NCBI RefSeq assembly: GCF_000211815.1 | Contig: NZ_GL890953.1 | Location: 1-64,000, forward strand | Source of the DNA: Moorena producens 3L | GTDB lineage: Bacteria; Cyanobacteriota; Cyanobacteriia; Cyanobacteriales; Coleofasciculaceae | DNA length: 64,000 nt | Reading direction: 5' to 3' | Part shown: positions 9,450-18,756 of the stretch, in pieces | How the letters are laid out: every line of letters begins with the position of its first letter | Position numbering within the stretch: the first letter of the stretch is position 1 | Program-made: the position numbers and the translations under genes | Notes under the pieces: generated by a model | Databases searched by the model: none | Told to the model about the DNA's origin: nothing | Seen by the model: the letters and a program-made list of their open reading frames with translations, nothing else

Positions 9450-9968
9450 CTAAGCACGATGACGAATTACTCCCGGTAACTGTCGCAGCACATCATTTTT
9501 ATATCGAGCGAACTTTTTAATGGCATCTTGATTGACAATATTCTTTTTAGGAAGATTAACCGTAATCGTTCCTTCCATTTGCCATGGGTCAAAGTTTTCC
9601 CAGTTTTCAAAGTAGGCTTGCAAGTACAGCCAATAGGCTAGATCGATTTGAGCATCGTATACAATTAGGATACATGGCATTGGTTCTTTTAACCATTGCT
9701 CTATGTCTGAGCGTCCTAGGGGAAAGCCTATGGTTTCTTGGTCGGCGGCTAGCATGCTCAGAAAATCCGTTGCCTTTAGCTTGACGTAAATTTTACCATT
9801 TTCAAGTTCACAATTGGCATCATAGGTAAAGATAATCAGGTCAAAACCATAAGTGTACTCAAGCTCAACTCGTTCTACTGAGTAACCACATAAGAATATA
9901 TATCGTTCCACATAATTGATACTGAGATCAGCAATAATTTGTTCTCTCGGTCGTTTATTTTTATTCAT
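9450..9968 (-). CDS. DUF4365-like protein
   Basis: The 172-aa product starts with MNKNKRPREQIIADLSIN and continues ERYIFLCGYSVERVELEYTYGFDLIIFTYD. This resembles the DUF4365 family, often compared to restriction-endonuclease folds (D and K residues in the FDLIIF and KIYVKLKA strands), but function is unknown. The frame is open upstream to 10217, but those 83 codons are translated repeat DNA (the 44-bp palindrome and heptamers), so I take the ATG at 9968. The family assignment is from the pattern only. It stands alone between repeat regions. Confidence 0.6.
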   Translation of the reverse strand: MNKNKRPREQIIADLSINYVERYIFLCGYSVERVELEYTYGFDLIIFTYDANCELENGKIYVKLKATDFLSMLAADQETIGFPLGRSDIEQWLKEPMPCILIVYDAQIDLAYWLYLQAYFENWENFDPWQMEGTITVNLPKKNIVNQDAIKKFARYKNDVLRQLPGVIRHRA

Positions 9969-10062
9969 TGACCGGAAGGAATAAAAATGGTTTACTCTAT
10001 AGCTTACAGCAGTTTTCAATTGGGTCAGTACTTTCGTTCTGGGTTGCGCGGGAGTCGGGAGC

Positions 10063-10106
10063 GGTGCGACCCGTGGCGAATTTAATTCGACGACTGTAAG
10101 CGCACC
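10063..10106 (-). repeat. 44-bp family A palindrome upstream of the DUF4365 gene
   Basis: Exact 44-bp copy (ggtgcgac at the left end, gcgcacc at the right end) inserted in a gggagtc heptamer context. It lies in the 5' region of the DUF4365 gene and keeps an upstream in-frame extension open. Confidence 0.85.
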
Positions 10107-10186
10107 GAGGGAGTCGGGAGTGGAAAAAAATCCTGTGTACCTCACTCCTGATGACAATTGGTATAGATCATCATAGTTTAGCTTGA

Positions 10187-10232
10187 AATAAAAGCGATCG
10201 CTTATCACCGTAGACAAGCGATCGCTTTTATT
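10187..10232. repeat. 17-bp stem hairpin built on HIP1 sites
   Basis: Perfect inverted repeat: arms 10187-10203 and 10216-10232, 12-nt loop, each arm containing gcgatcgc. It sits between the DUF4365 gene's upstream region and a C-terminal gene fragment. It could act as a bidirectional terminator; the right arm ends in tttttatt. Confidence 0.6.
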
Positions 10233-10241
10233 ATTCAGAGA

Positions 10242-10358
10242 TTATCCAATGAAAAATCCGATGTCGCCCCCAGCTAGGACAAAATCCACTTCATCAGCTC
10301 CGCCAGTTTGATCTTGACCGGAGGTAATTTGTTCCCCATTCACTTCAACAGCGAAGGG
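10242..10358 (-). pseudogene. C-terminal gene fragment
   Basis: Read on the minus strand, 10358 to 10242 encodes a clean C-terminal tail, AVEVNGEQITSGQDQ then TGGADEVDFVLAGGDIGFF, ending in a stop at 10242-10244. No start or upstream domain exists: the frame runs into a 28-bp palindrome and repeats. It looks like the remnant of a larger protein destroyed by repeat insertion or deletion. I do not recognise the family. Confidence 0.4.
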
Positions 10359-10376
10359 TGTGCTGTGTGACAGCTC

Positions 10377-10404
10377 CTACACTGATTCTATAGAATCAGT
10401 GTAG
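10377..10404. repeat. 28-bp perfect palindrome
   Basis: The sequence ctacactgattcta followed by its exact reverse complement has no loop. It abuts the truncated gene fragment on its left. Confidence 0.7.
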
Positions 10405-10466
10405 GCAACAAGCGCCAATCCAGCTATTGCTTAGGAGGCGCTGGGCTTTAAGAACGGACTGCCCTC

Positions 10467-10564
10467 TCTTGATGCAATAGCGAGTGGGGGAAACCCCCAA
10501 GACCGCTTAGGTGCGCTTACAGTCGTCGAATTAAATTCGCCACGGGTCGCACCTCTGCATCGCT
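10467..10564. repeat. Family B element with a family A element nested inside
   Basis: The outer arms (tcttgatgcaatagcgagtgg ... tgcatcgct) match family B. Between cccccaagaccg and tctgcatc sits an exact 44-bp family A copy (10510-10553). The right-hand flank continues with a gccgtaggccacgctacgcgaac repeat at about 10625. Confidence 0.75.
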
Positions 10565-10712
10565 GCCGCTCTATTTTCTTGGTCTTTTTTTTAAGACTGT
10601 TTTGCTAACAAACCAGCATTTAAGGCCGTAGGCCACGCTACGCGAACGGCTTTGTTTATCAGTAAATATATTATAGCAATTCCATGCATACCCTGTGCAA
10701 AATTCATCCCTG

Positions 10713-10812
10713 GAATTACCGTAAGTAGACGGGAGCCTTATTTCAGACAACTTAAAACTATTACTCATAACCTACCGATTAGTTTGGCTCCCGTCTACAA
10801 GGTTTCGTCCCC
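10713..10812. repeat. Stand-alone family C element
   Basis: Layout: aattaccgtaag, then gtagacgggagcc (10725-10737), a spacer containing cataacctacc, then ggctcccgtctac (10786-10798) and aggtttcgtcccc. The outer motifs match the middle layer of the 203-bp composites, but the stem sequence differs while staying self-complementary. It interrupts a minus-strand small gene. Confidence 0.6.
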
Positions 10813-11042
10813 CACACTCACGTAACACGATCGCAGTTATGGGGCTTCTTTTGCCGCAAGCTAAATTGATATTGTAATCCGTTGCATCAGGAGTATATCC
10901 CACGCTAGCCACCATCTTACGACCCTCATCGGTATAGATGAACGCCAACACGGTTGCGGAAATAATCCACAGCCATTTTAGTTCCGACCGCACCTACTGC
11001 TGCTATACCAGCACCCATTAGTATGTTGCGCAGTTTACTCAT
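10813..11042 (-). pseudogene. Decayed small gene interrupted by a repeat element
   Basis: A minus-strand start at 11042 gives MSKLRNILMGAGIAAVGAVG, a short hydrophobic N-terminus. A different frame starting near 10993 continues FIYTDEGRKMVASVG and then SPITAIVLRECGG before running into the family C element. The two frames together look like one frameshifted small membrane-associated protein cut at its C-terminus by the repeat. Family unknown; a chance ORF is possible. Confidence 0.35.
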
Positions 11043-11188
11043 TTGTTGTTTTGACCTATGACTATATAAATAGTACCAGATTAAGACAGGTAAGTGTGGG
11101 AGGTGTGGGAGGTGTGGGAAGTGTGGGAAGTATGGGAAGTGTGGGGAGATGGGGAGATGGGGAGATGGGGAGCTAGCATTGAGAACTA

Positions 11189-12556
11189 CTATAAATTCTG
11201 GATCACAAAGGGTTTGATGGCACTACTACTCCACTGATTCTGGAGTTTCTCAACTACAAATGGCCGAATTACAAACTTAGGGGGAACACCGTTATGTACA
11301 TCAATCCGTAGGAAAGTATGAGGAGAGCGCACTGTTCTGCCTTTACCTTTGCGTCCGATAAATAAAAGCGATCGCGCCACCATTTGAACATAACCTCCCC
11401 GACTAATTTCCATCAGTTCAACCCCATCTTTGCGCTGACGCCGCAAACCAGCACCACTGCCGCCACAGACCAGCCAATTTAAATTGGAGTCAGCATGTTT
11501 AGTATCAAGGGTACGCAAATGCTCAAAACAATGGGCGTGTCCACTTAAGATGAAATCTACCAGTGGGCGTTTTTCCGGTAGGGAACCAAGAGCAGCAGCC
11601 ACCTGAGCGAATACTTGGCGTAAATGGCCACGAACTGCGATCGCATCTGGCTGCTCCCATCGGGTTGTTTCCGTTGAATAGGCAGAGTGATGAAGATAGA
11701 TCACTCGTCCCCTTACCTGAGGATCATGCCAAGAATCAATTAACCGTTGCTGTAACCAGTCTAGTTGCTCTAGGTCAGGATCAGCCTTAGGTTTAGACGA
11801 AGAGCCAGAAATACAAAACGTATTGGAATCAAGGGCAAAAAAGTCAATGCCACCATATCTAAAGGTATAGTAGCGATTAGGTAGACGGGTAAAGTGACCA
11901 GGTTGGTAGCGCAGGCATCTTCCCGTTTCGGTCTTGGCAGTATAGTGTTGGTTGAGGTACTCAGCTAAATTACTGCGCTTGTGAGGTTGACTCAAGCAAT
12001 CAAGAAAAGCTTGAGCATAGGCTTTGCCTTGGTTAGAACTATCCCAACCTAGCGTCAACCCTAACTGAGATTTTAACCAACGGCGTAGAGGTAAACTTAA
12101 CTGAGCAAATAATCTGGGCAGAAAAGTCAGGTCATAGTAATCATGATTTCCTGGTACAGGGAAAATCGGGTGATTAAAGACTAGTCGAGTAGTGTCAGTT
12201 TTTTTGACAGGACTCCTAATACCAAAAACCTCTCGGTAGAATTTAAGAAATTTCTCCAGATAAAACTCACCCGACCCAAAGGGATAAACGAGATCCCCTG
12301 TGTGTAACGTAAAGCAACAAGTATCCATGTGCTCACGTAATTGTTGAGCAATTTGTGCTTGCAGCTTCTCTCCATATTTCGTATCTGAATCCGTATCCCC
12401 AAGGACTAGAAACGAAAAGTCTGGACGTTCATTTTCACCATCATCAAGCACTAACTGAGTTTGGTCAATTCCCTCCTTGATAATCCCAGGATTACGCCAG
12501 CATAAGCACTGGTTGATTGTAGCGATTTTAGTAGCAATAGGTGGGTCATATAGCAT
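11189..12556 (-). CDS. Metallophosphoesterase (calcineurin-like)
   Basis: Predicted binuclear-metal phosphoesterase of about 455 aa. Motifs in order: LVLGDTDSD (near residue 50; Asp replaces the usual His of D-x-H), HTGDLVYPFG, PVPGNHDYYD, LHHSAYSTE and LSGHAHCFEH, all expected metal or phosphate ligands apart from the D-x-D variant. No signal peptide is evident, so a cytoplasmic enzyme is likely. The frame is open to 12634, but that start would overlap the wzc gene upstream; the start at 12556 (MLYDPPIATK) leaves a 35-bp gap. Likely cotranscribed with wzc. Substrate unknown. Confidence 0.8.
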   Translation of the reverse strand: MLYDPPIATKIATINQCLCWRNPGIIKEGIDQTQLVLDDGENERPDFSFLVLGDTDSDTKYGEKLQAQIAQQLREHMDTCCFTLHTGDLVYPFGSGEFYLEKFLKFYREVFGIRSPVKKTDTTRLVFNHPIFPVPGNHDYYDLTFLPRLFAQLSLPLRRWLKSQLGLTLGWDSSNQGKAYAQAFLDCLSQPHKRSNLAEYLNQHYTAKTETGRCLRYQPGHFTRLPNRYYTFRYGGIDFFALDSNTFCISGSSSKPKADPDLEQLDWLQQRLIDSWHDPQVRGRVIYLHHSAYSTETTRWEQPDAIAVRGHLRQVFAQVAAALGSLPEKRPLVDFILSGHAHCFEHLRTLDTKHADSNLNWLVCGGSGAGLRRQRKDGVELMEISRGGYVQMVARSLLFIGRKGKGRTVRSPHTFLRIDVHNGVPPKFVIRPFVVEKLQNQWSSSAIKPFVIQNL

Positions 12557-12591
12557 GTTTAAAATAGGTGAGGTAGATTCCCGATTCCCTT

Positions 12592-14774
12592 TTACTTGAA
12601 CAATGTCGGGGTAAGGTTCTCCTCCTCCTCCCAATCCTGTTCTTTGTGATTGTTTCCGTAACCGGATTTGTAGTACTTGTAAGGGCTAATAGAGTCACCT
12701 TTAACACCATTAGCAACAATGCCTAAAACGTGAATTTGAGACAGTTTCAGATTCTCAAGAGCTTGGGTCAGAGCAGAACGATCTGTTTTCCCAATGCGAC
12801 TTACCAGAATCAACCCATCGGTGTGAGAAGTAAGCAAGCTAGCGTCTGCTAATCCCAAAACTGAGGGAGTATCATAAATTACGAGGTCAAAGGTTTCGTG
12901 GAAACCTGCCATCAATTGTGTCATTTTATGGGAATATATCAGCTTGGTAGGATCTGGAACAAGTTGACCTGAGGTTAGGACTGATAAGCCAGCTACAGGT
13001 AACTTTTGCTCAATTACGTCTTCAGGGGATAGGGTTTGGAGAATTAAATTACTTAATCCCAACTGGTTGGATAATTGCAATCTTGGATGAACTTGGGGTT
13101 TACGCAAATCTGCATCAACTAATAACACCTTTTTCCCTATGGCTGCCGCTGTTTGAGCCAGGTAAATAGCAATGGTTGACTTACCATCCCCAGGCAGAGC
13201 TGAACTGATTGCCAGAGAACGGATTGGGCGGTCTGAACTCAGTAATTGAATATTGGTATAGAGTACTCGTAGGGCTTCCAAAAAGTGTGAGGATTGGGAG
13301 TCCCCATAATAGATGTAAGGCGTTGATTTTTGCTTCAAAGCTGGTATTAGCCACGTAAAAGGTTTAGACAATAAACCTCCTACTTTGGCTAGGGAGTTAT
13401 TACTTGGCGTTGCTGCTATTTGTTTATTAATGGGGATATTCCCTAACAAATGGAGTTTGCTTTGCTGTTTTAGTTCCAGGGCAGTGTGATAAACGTGATC
13501 TAATTTTTCCAATATTAAAGCAACACCAATGCCTACAGCAAGACTAGCTACAGCTCCCAAGGTTAGACTACGTTGGATATTAGGAGAGATGGGAGCCACT
13601 GGCCGAACTGGGGCTTCAATTACTTCCCAAGGAATCTCAGTTTGGGCGGCTTCGATTTGCAAGGTTTCCCAGGTAGCCCGAAAACGGTTTAACCCCTCAG
13701 TAGCAATTTGTATTTCTAACTCTAAGTCGGTATATTGTCTGGTTAAAGCAGGCATTTGTTTAGCCTGTTGTTTTAGCTGTTTTTGGGCAACTAATAAGGT
13801 TTGACGTTGGGTTTCAAGCCTTTGCACTTCAGTTACAGCTTCTGCTAACTTGGATCCTAAAATTCGCTCTGCTTCTTGCTCTAGGATCGGCAGGAGGTTT
13901 TGCCGTTGATTTTGCAGAAGTCGAATCGCCGTGCTTTGTGGTTGGAAGCGAGTTAATTCCGCAGCAATTTGCGTTTCCACCTCTCTTAACTGACCAATAA
14001 TTTGCTGATATAGTGGAGCTTCGCTAAGAGCGGCCACAGCCCCAGTTTCTTCTTGTAGAGAACCAAGATTGAAGCGGCTTTTAGCTAATTGTTGTTCAAG
14101 GGCTAAGTTTTCCTGCTTCAAGGCGGTAATTTGAGAAGCGATTAGTTCAGCTTGGCTGTCTGGGTTAGTAAACTGATATCGCTCTCGAAAGGCTTGTAAT
14201 TGGTTTTGCAGTTCATTTCCCCTGGCTTGTAAAGATGGTAACTGGTTTTCAATGAATTGAATCCCTTGGCGTAAGTTAGTCTGGCGCTCGTTCAGGGAGT
14301 AGTTCAGGTAGACTTTGGCTAATTGCTCTAAAATAGTGAGGATCAGATCCGGATCGTTTCCCTGGTAGCTGATTTCCAAGATCTTAGTTTTCCCTAAGCG
14401 AGTAATTTTTAAATTGCCAATTAGGGAATTATAACTAATTTCGGGATAGGTTTTTTGTACTTCTGCGAGCACTACTTCCATTAGCTCAGGACTACGCAGG
14501 ACTTGAATTTGGGTTTGGTAGTCTAAACTAGATTTAATGTTTTGGTTCCCTAAACCAGGCGTTAAATTGCCTAAGTCATTTTCAGCATTAACAGGCTCTA
14601 CTAAAATCCGAAATTTGCTTTGGTAACTTGGCTCTTCATTTAAAGTTCTCGGGATGACGAAGGACATCCCTGTCACTACTACCCCTACAATGACTACTCC
14701 TCGCCGTCGCGCCACCCCAAGCCAAAGGCCCAAATCCCACTCACTGTCTTCTGGTTCTAACCACTGTGACCCTT
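12592..14774 (-). pseudogene. Wzc-type polysaccharide co-polymerase/tyrosine kinase, 5' end removed by IS
   Basis: Inner-membrane BY-kinase that controls capsule or EPS chain length and export. An N-terminal Wzz domain with a membrane segment (GVVIVGVVVTGMSFVIP), a long periplasmic coiled coil (residues 150-390), a second membrane segment, and the kinase domain are visible: Walker A SALPGDGKST near 510, Walker A' LLVDADLRKP, Walker B LVIYDTPS, and a Tyr-rich tail PYKYYKSGYG. The coding frame continues upstream of 14733 as QWLEPEDSEWDLG and then meets the terminal repeat of the IS at 14775, where a stop appears. The native start is therefore lost; only TTG (14733) or internal GTG codons remain. 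It may still be made from these, weakly. Confidence 0.85.
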
Positions 14775-15032
14775 AGACCTCTCCAACAAATAAAGTTATG
14801 GTAAAATAAGAGGATGATAAATTAATTTTAGGAATATCATCCATGAGCTATACTTGGGATTATATCCAGAAAAATCCTAAACAAACTAAACGATTGCTAG
14901 GGATAAATCATGAACAACTCTATCAACTGATAGAACAAGCCAAGTTATTACATCGTCAACATAAAGAAAAAAATCAAAATCAAAAAGTCCGGCTAATTAA
15001 GCCTGGGGGAGGTGCTTCACAAAAATTATCAC

Positions 15033-15129
15033 TGTCTTGATGCAATAGCGAGTGGGGGAAACCACGGCAGTCGCTCATGGGGGAGACCCCCAAGACCGCG
15101 CTGCCTCCCCAAGACCGCGCTGCATCGCT
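15033..15129 (+). repeat. Family B palindromic element in IS5-like gene
   Basis: Starts tgtcttgatgcaatagcgag and ends aagaccgcgctgcatcgct. The middle is partly duplicated: both the gcgagtgggggaaac and the gtcgctcatgggggagac arm variants are present. It interrupts the transposase between the S-L and E-D-Q codons. Confidence 0.7.
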
Positions 15130-15278
15130 TGAAGACCAAATAGTCTTGACGTTAATTTACTTACGACATCACATAAACTTTCAACTTCTAGGACTACAGT
15201 TTCAGGTGAGTGAATCTACAGCAAACTCTACTTTTAACTACTGGCAATCTCTTTTGAGAGAAGCTCTACCAGCTTCTT

Positions 15279-15481
15279 TGTCTTGATGCAATAGCGAGTG
15301 GTTTGAAGTTACCGTAAGACAGTTGAGCCTTAATCAATGGAGGCGCGCTTTCCTATGGCGAATTAAATTACGGGGTCGCGCCTCAAGTTTTAACCCTTTT
15401 TTGCATAACCTACCAACCATAAAGGCTCAACGTAATCAGGTTTCGTCTCCGGGGAAACCCCCAAGACCGCGCTGCATCGCT
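15279..15481 (+). repeat. 203-bp composite of three nested palindromic elements, copy 1
   Basis: The outer layer is family B (tgtcttgatgcaatagcgagtgg ... ggggaaacccccaagaccgc gctgcatcgct). The middle layer is family C (gttaccgtaagacagttgagcc ... ggctcaacgtaatcaggtttcg). The inner layer is a family A variant (aggcgcgcttt ... tcgcgcct, 15341-15383). Inserted between the Leu and Leu-Glu codons of the IS5-like transposase. Confidence 0.75.
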
Positions 15482-15655
15482 ATTAGAACAAGTAAAAAAG
15501 TGCGAAGAAGAGTCGGAGATAATTCGGGAAGCTTTGACTGAATATGAGTTAATAGTAGATAGCGCTGAACAAGTCAGAGAAAGACCAAAAGATTATAATC
15601 AGCAAAAAAATTTCTATTCTGGTAAGAAGAAAAGTCATACATTTAAAAACCAAAC

Positions 15656-15699
15656 GGTGCGCGCCTCCAAGGGCGAGTAAATCGCCCTTGGGTCGCACC
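15656..15699 (+). repeat. 44-bp family A palindrome (variant stem) in IS5-like gene
   Basis: Ends ggtgcgcg/tcgcacc, with inner stem caagggcga-gtaaa-tcgcccttg. Same length and ends as the copies near gcvP, but a different, still self-complementary inner stem. Confidence 0.75.
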
Positions 15700-15844
15700 G
15701 CTTTATTGTGTTGCCAAAAGGGGAAGATATTGTGGACGTAGTGGTGGGTAAACCTGGCCCCAAAAGTGATATAAATATTTGTCGGGAAAGTTTAAAAAAA
15801 TTTGATGATAAACAACGACTGAGTGGAGACAAAGCTTATATAGA

Positions 15845-15888
15845 GGTGCGACCCAAGGCCGGGTTCCCCGGCCATTGGAAAGCGCACC
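15845..15888 (+). repeat. 44-bp family A palindrome inserted in frame in transposase
   Basis: Ends ggtgcgac/gcgcacc, with inner stem ggccggg-ttc-cccggcc. Together with a few flanking bases it adds 16 codons (EVRPKAGFPGHWKAHL) between Ile and Gly of the transposase without stopping the frame. Confidence 0.75.
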
Positions 15889-17251
15889 TTGGAGAAGAAC
15901 AAATAAAAACTCCCCATAAAAAACCAAAAAATGGTGAATTAACCTCACAGGAAAAGAAATATAACAAGCTATTATCTTCAAACAGAATATTTGTAGAACA
16001 CGTAATTAGATTGGTGAAAATTTTTAAAATAGCGGGAGAAAGGTTTCGCCTAAATTCTAGTAAATATTCTGAGGTAATTTTGACAATATGCGGTTTGGTA
16101 AGATTGAGAACAGGAGCTGGGGGGGCGACAAGCGCCCTGTAACCCTTGATATATATTAAATTGAGCGAATTATGGTAAAAAAAGATAGGTCAGAAATTGT
16201 CAAGACGACCTATCAATTTAAAATGCTACCAGAATTATATCAAAAACATCTAAAAAATCTACTTTCCGAATCTCAATTATTATTTCTTAACCTTGTAGTC
16301 ATTATTATACAAGATACCAAAAATGTTAAACTTGAAAAAATCGCAGAGTCATTACCTTTACCCATTCAATTTAGATCAAGACGTAAAAAGTTGCAGAGAT
16401 TTTTGTCCTTACCAATATTTCAAATAAAATCCTTGTGGTTTCCAATTATTAGAGAATGGATATTTCAAAGATTTAATAAACAGCAGAAAATTTATTTAGC
16501 CCTCGATAGAACTAATTGGAAGGACAAAAATTTATTGATGATTAGTCTAATTTATAAAAATCGAGCAATCCCAATTTATTTTGAACTTCTTTCAAAACTT
16601 GGTTCAAGTAATTTTTCAGAGCAAAAAAAAATTATAAGCTGTTGCGCATTTAAATTGGGTATAATAGAGTTAACAACAATTCCATAAAAAAAGATGCCAG
16701 CTAAAAATCATCTCACATCAGAGCAAAAACCAAAAATTCAAAAAGCTCTAAAAATAGAAGAAAATGGATATATTAGAGAGAGACTTCTGATCTTGCTATT
16801 ATTAAATGATGGCAAAACACAGCAAGAAATTGCTAATTTTATTGGCTGCTCAAAAAATAAAGTTTGTTACTGGTGTGTCCACGGAGACCCAGATAACTTA
16901 GAAACCCTTAAAGATCAAAGAATGAAAGGTAATCATCAAAAAGCTACAGATAAGTACATAGATATTTGATTAGATACGGTCGAAAAAGAACCACAAGAAT
17001 TAGGATATGAATTTGGGCGATGGTCAGCCCAAAGATTAGCAACCTATTTAGAAAAAGTAACAGGAATTAAATTAAGTGGATCACAAGTGCGAAGGATATT
17101 AGAAAAAAAAAAGTACGTTTACGTCTGGTCAAAGTATAGCTTAGAATCGAAGAGAGATTCTGAAAAAAGAAAAGCATTCAAAGAAAAATTATCCGAATAT
17201 TTAAAAATAGAAAAAGAAAACCCAGAGCTTTTACAGGTATGGTTTTGGGAC

Positions 17252-17291
17252 GGGGCTTTCAAGGTGGCGACGCAGGTTCGCCACACAGCCC
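17252..17291 (+). repeat. Family D palindrome, in-frame insertion in IS630 transposase
   Basis: Nested pairing ggggct/agcccc and ggtggcga/tcgccac. It occupies 15 extra codons directly after the catalytic-domain motif WFWD. The sequence is unrelated to families A to C. Confidence 0.6.
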
Positions 17292-17642
17292 CTCATGAGA
17301 GTGGTTTCAGTTTAAGAGTAATAAGGAGGAAAAACTGGTGTAAAAAGGGGAAGCGAAAAAAAGTCAGAGGAGACAGAAGAAAAGGCAGAGTAAATGTAAT
17401 GGGAGCTTTACGATATTCAGATAAGAAAAGATTTGTAGATTTTCTTAAAAAAAGCAATAGTAAAAGTTTTTATGAAGTCTTAAAGCTTTTTTATGAAGAG
17501 CTAATCAATGAATGGATAAAAGCAGGTAATAAAAAAGAATACTTTGTTAAAAAAGGACCAAAAATAGTAATTATTTTGGATAATGCTAGTTTTCATAAGA
17601 AAGCCGAATATATCGATAAAATAGAAACTGAAATGCCTAATA

Positions 17643-17709
17643 GACATCTCCAAAAATTAACCTCAAACCCTTGCACTGCCTGGGTCAAAACCGAGTTTCT
17701 GGAGATGTC
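17643..17709 (+). repeat. Family E palindromic element, in-frame insertion with target duplication
   Basis: Terminal inverted repeats gacatctcc (17643-17651) and ggagatgtc (17701-17709). A 5-bp duplication taata lies at 17638-17642 and 17710-17714. The 67-bp element plus the 5-bp duplication adds exactly 24 codons. Confidence 0.65.
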
Positions 17710-18292
17710 TAATATACATTTAGAGTATTTGCCAAAATATAGCCCAGACTATAACTTAATTGAATTAGTTTGGCATTCAGCTAAAGAATATATTGCTAAT
17801 CGTCTTTTTGAATCTATCGAAGAGTTATAAATTTTGCTCAATCATCTTTTAAATGAAGGAGGATTAGTTATTAAATGGGATCGAAAAATTAAAAATCAAG
17901 GTAATGCTGTTATCACAGCTTAAATGCATAACAGCTTATCAACTATTATAGGGCTATTTGATAGCTATGATGTTGTCAAGGAGACCGAGAATTTTGTTCA
18001 GTAAAATTGGCTAAATGGCTAGATACACAAGGTTTTACATTTTGTTTAAGACTAAAAGAATCGGAAAAAATTGAACTTAATAATTCGGGTTGGATTTCCT
18101 TAAAAAATTGTGGATTAAAACCGGGAATATCTTTATTTTTTGAAAATGTAAAAGTGACAAAAAATAAACAAATTGCTGGATTTAATATCGCCTGTAAATG
18201 GAAAAAGAGTTATCGAAAATCCGTAACAAAAGAAGGTTGGTTTATTATAACAAATATGAGCAGTACCTCGGAAGCAATTGCTGCTTATAAAA

Positions 18293-18495
18293 AGCGATGC
18301 AGCGCGGTCTTGGGGGTTTCCCCGGAGACGAAACCTGATTACGTTGAGCCTTTATGGTTGGTAGGTTATGCAAAAAAGGGTTAAAACTTGAGGCGCGACC
18401 CCGTAATTTAATTCGCCATAGGAAAGCGCGCCTCCATTGATTAAGGCTCAACTGTCTTACGGTAACTTCAAACCATGAGCGACTGCATCAAGACA
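18293..18495 (-). repeat. 203-bp composite of nested palindromic elements, copy 2
   Basis: Same three layers as at 15279-15481 in reverse orientation, and the same length. The outer arm uses the gcagtcgctcatgg variant. It interrupts the IS4-family transposase between its last K-R codons and FGIEEM. Confidence 0.75.
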
Positions 18496-18712
18496 ACGTT
18501 TTGGTATTGAAGAAATGTTTCGAGATTATCAAAGTGGTGGATATAATATGGAAGGCAGTAATGTAGTAGGAAAACGTTTTTTGTCTTTAGTTCTTTTAAG
18601 ATCTTTTGCTTATCTATTTGCTACATCTCAAGGAGATAAAATTAATAAAAAAGGAGTTCAAAAGTATGTGGCTAGAGTCAAATAATATGGGCGAACAACT
18701 AAAAGACATAGC

Positions 18713-18756
18713 GGTGCGACCCAAGGGCGATTTACTCGCCCATTGGAAAGCGCACC
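18713..18756 (+). repeat. 44-bp family A palindrome in IS4-family transposase
   Basis: Ends ggtgcgac/gcgcacc, with inner stem gggcga-tttac-tcgccc. It disrupts the C-terminal part of the transposase between the codons for RHS and SFYIGNYG. Confidence 0.75.

Larger units (their letters stand above)
16694..17923 (+). pseudogene. IS630-family transposase with two nonsense codons and two in-frame palindromic insertions
   Basis: A single frame runs from ATG 16694 to TAA 17921-17923. The N-terminal HTH region contains TQQEIANFIGCSKNKV. The DDE_3 catalytic part shows VWFWD..., IVIILDNASFH and YSPDYNLIELVWHSAKEY. It is broken only by TGA at 16967-16969 and TAA at 17828-17830. Two in-frame insertions disturb the fold: 45 nt at about 17250-17294, splitting WFWD from ESGFSLR, and 72 nt at 17638-17709, splitting EMPN from IHLEYLP. 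Inactive. Confidence 0.8.
16637..17936 (+). mobile_element. IS630-family element inserted in the IS4-family element
   Basis: Imperfect terminal repeats agctgttgcgcatttaa (left) and ttaaatgcataacagct (right), with the TA target duplication typical of IS630 (16635-16636 and 17937-17938). The element carries one transposase pseudogene. Confidence 0.8.

Noticed and set aside
9969..10217. N-terminal extension of the DUF4365 gene
   Set aside because: Contains the 44-bp palindrome and heptamer repeats in translation; the family-like sequence begins at 9968.
10571..10768. 65-codon minus-strand ORF
   Set aside because: Built from dispersed repeats (gcgtagcg repeat and family C element); no homology-like features.
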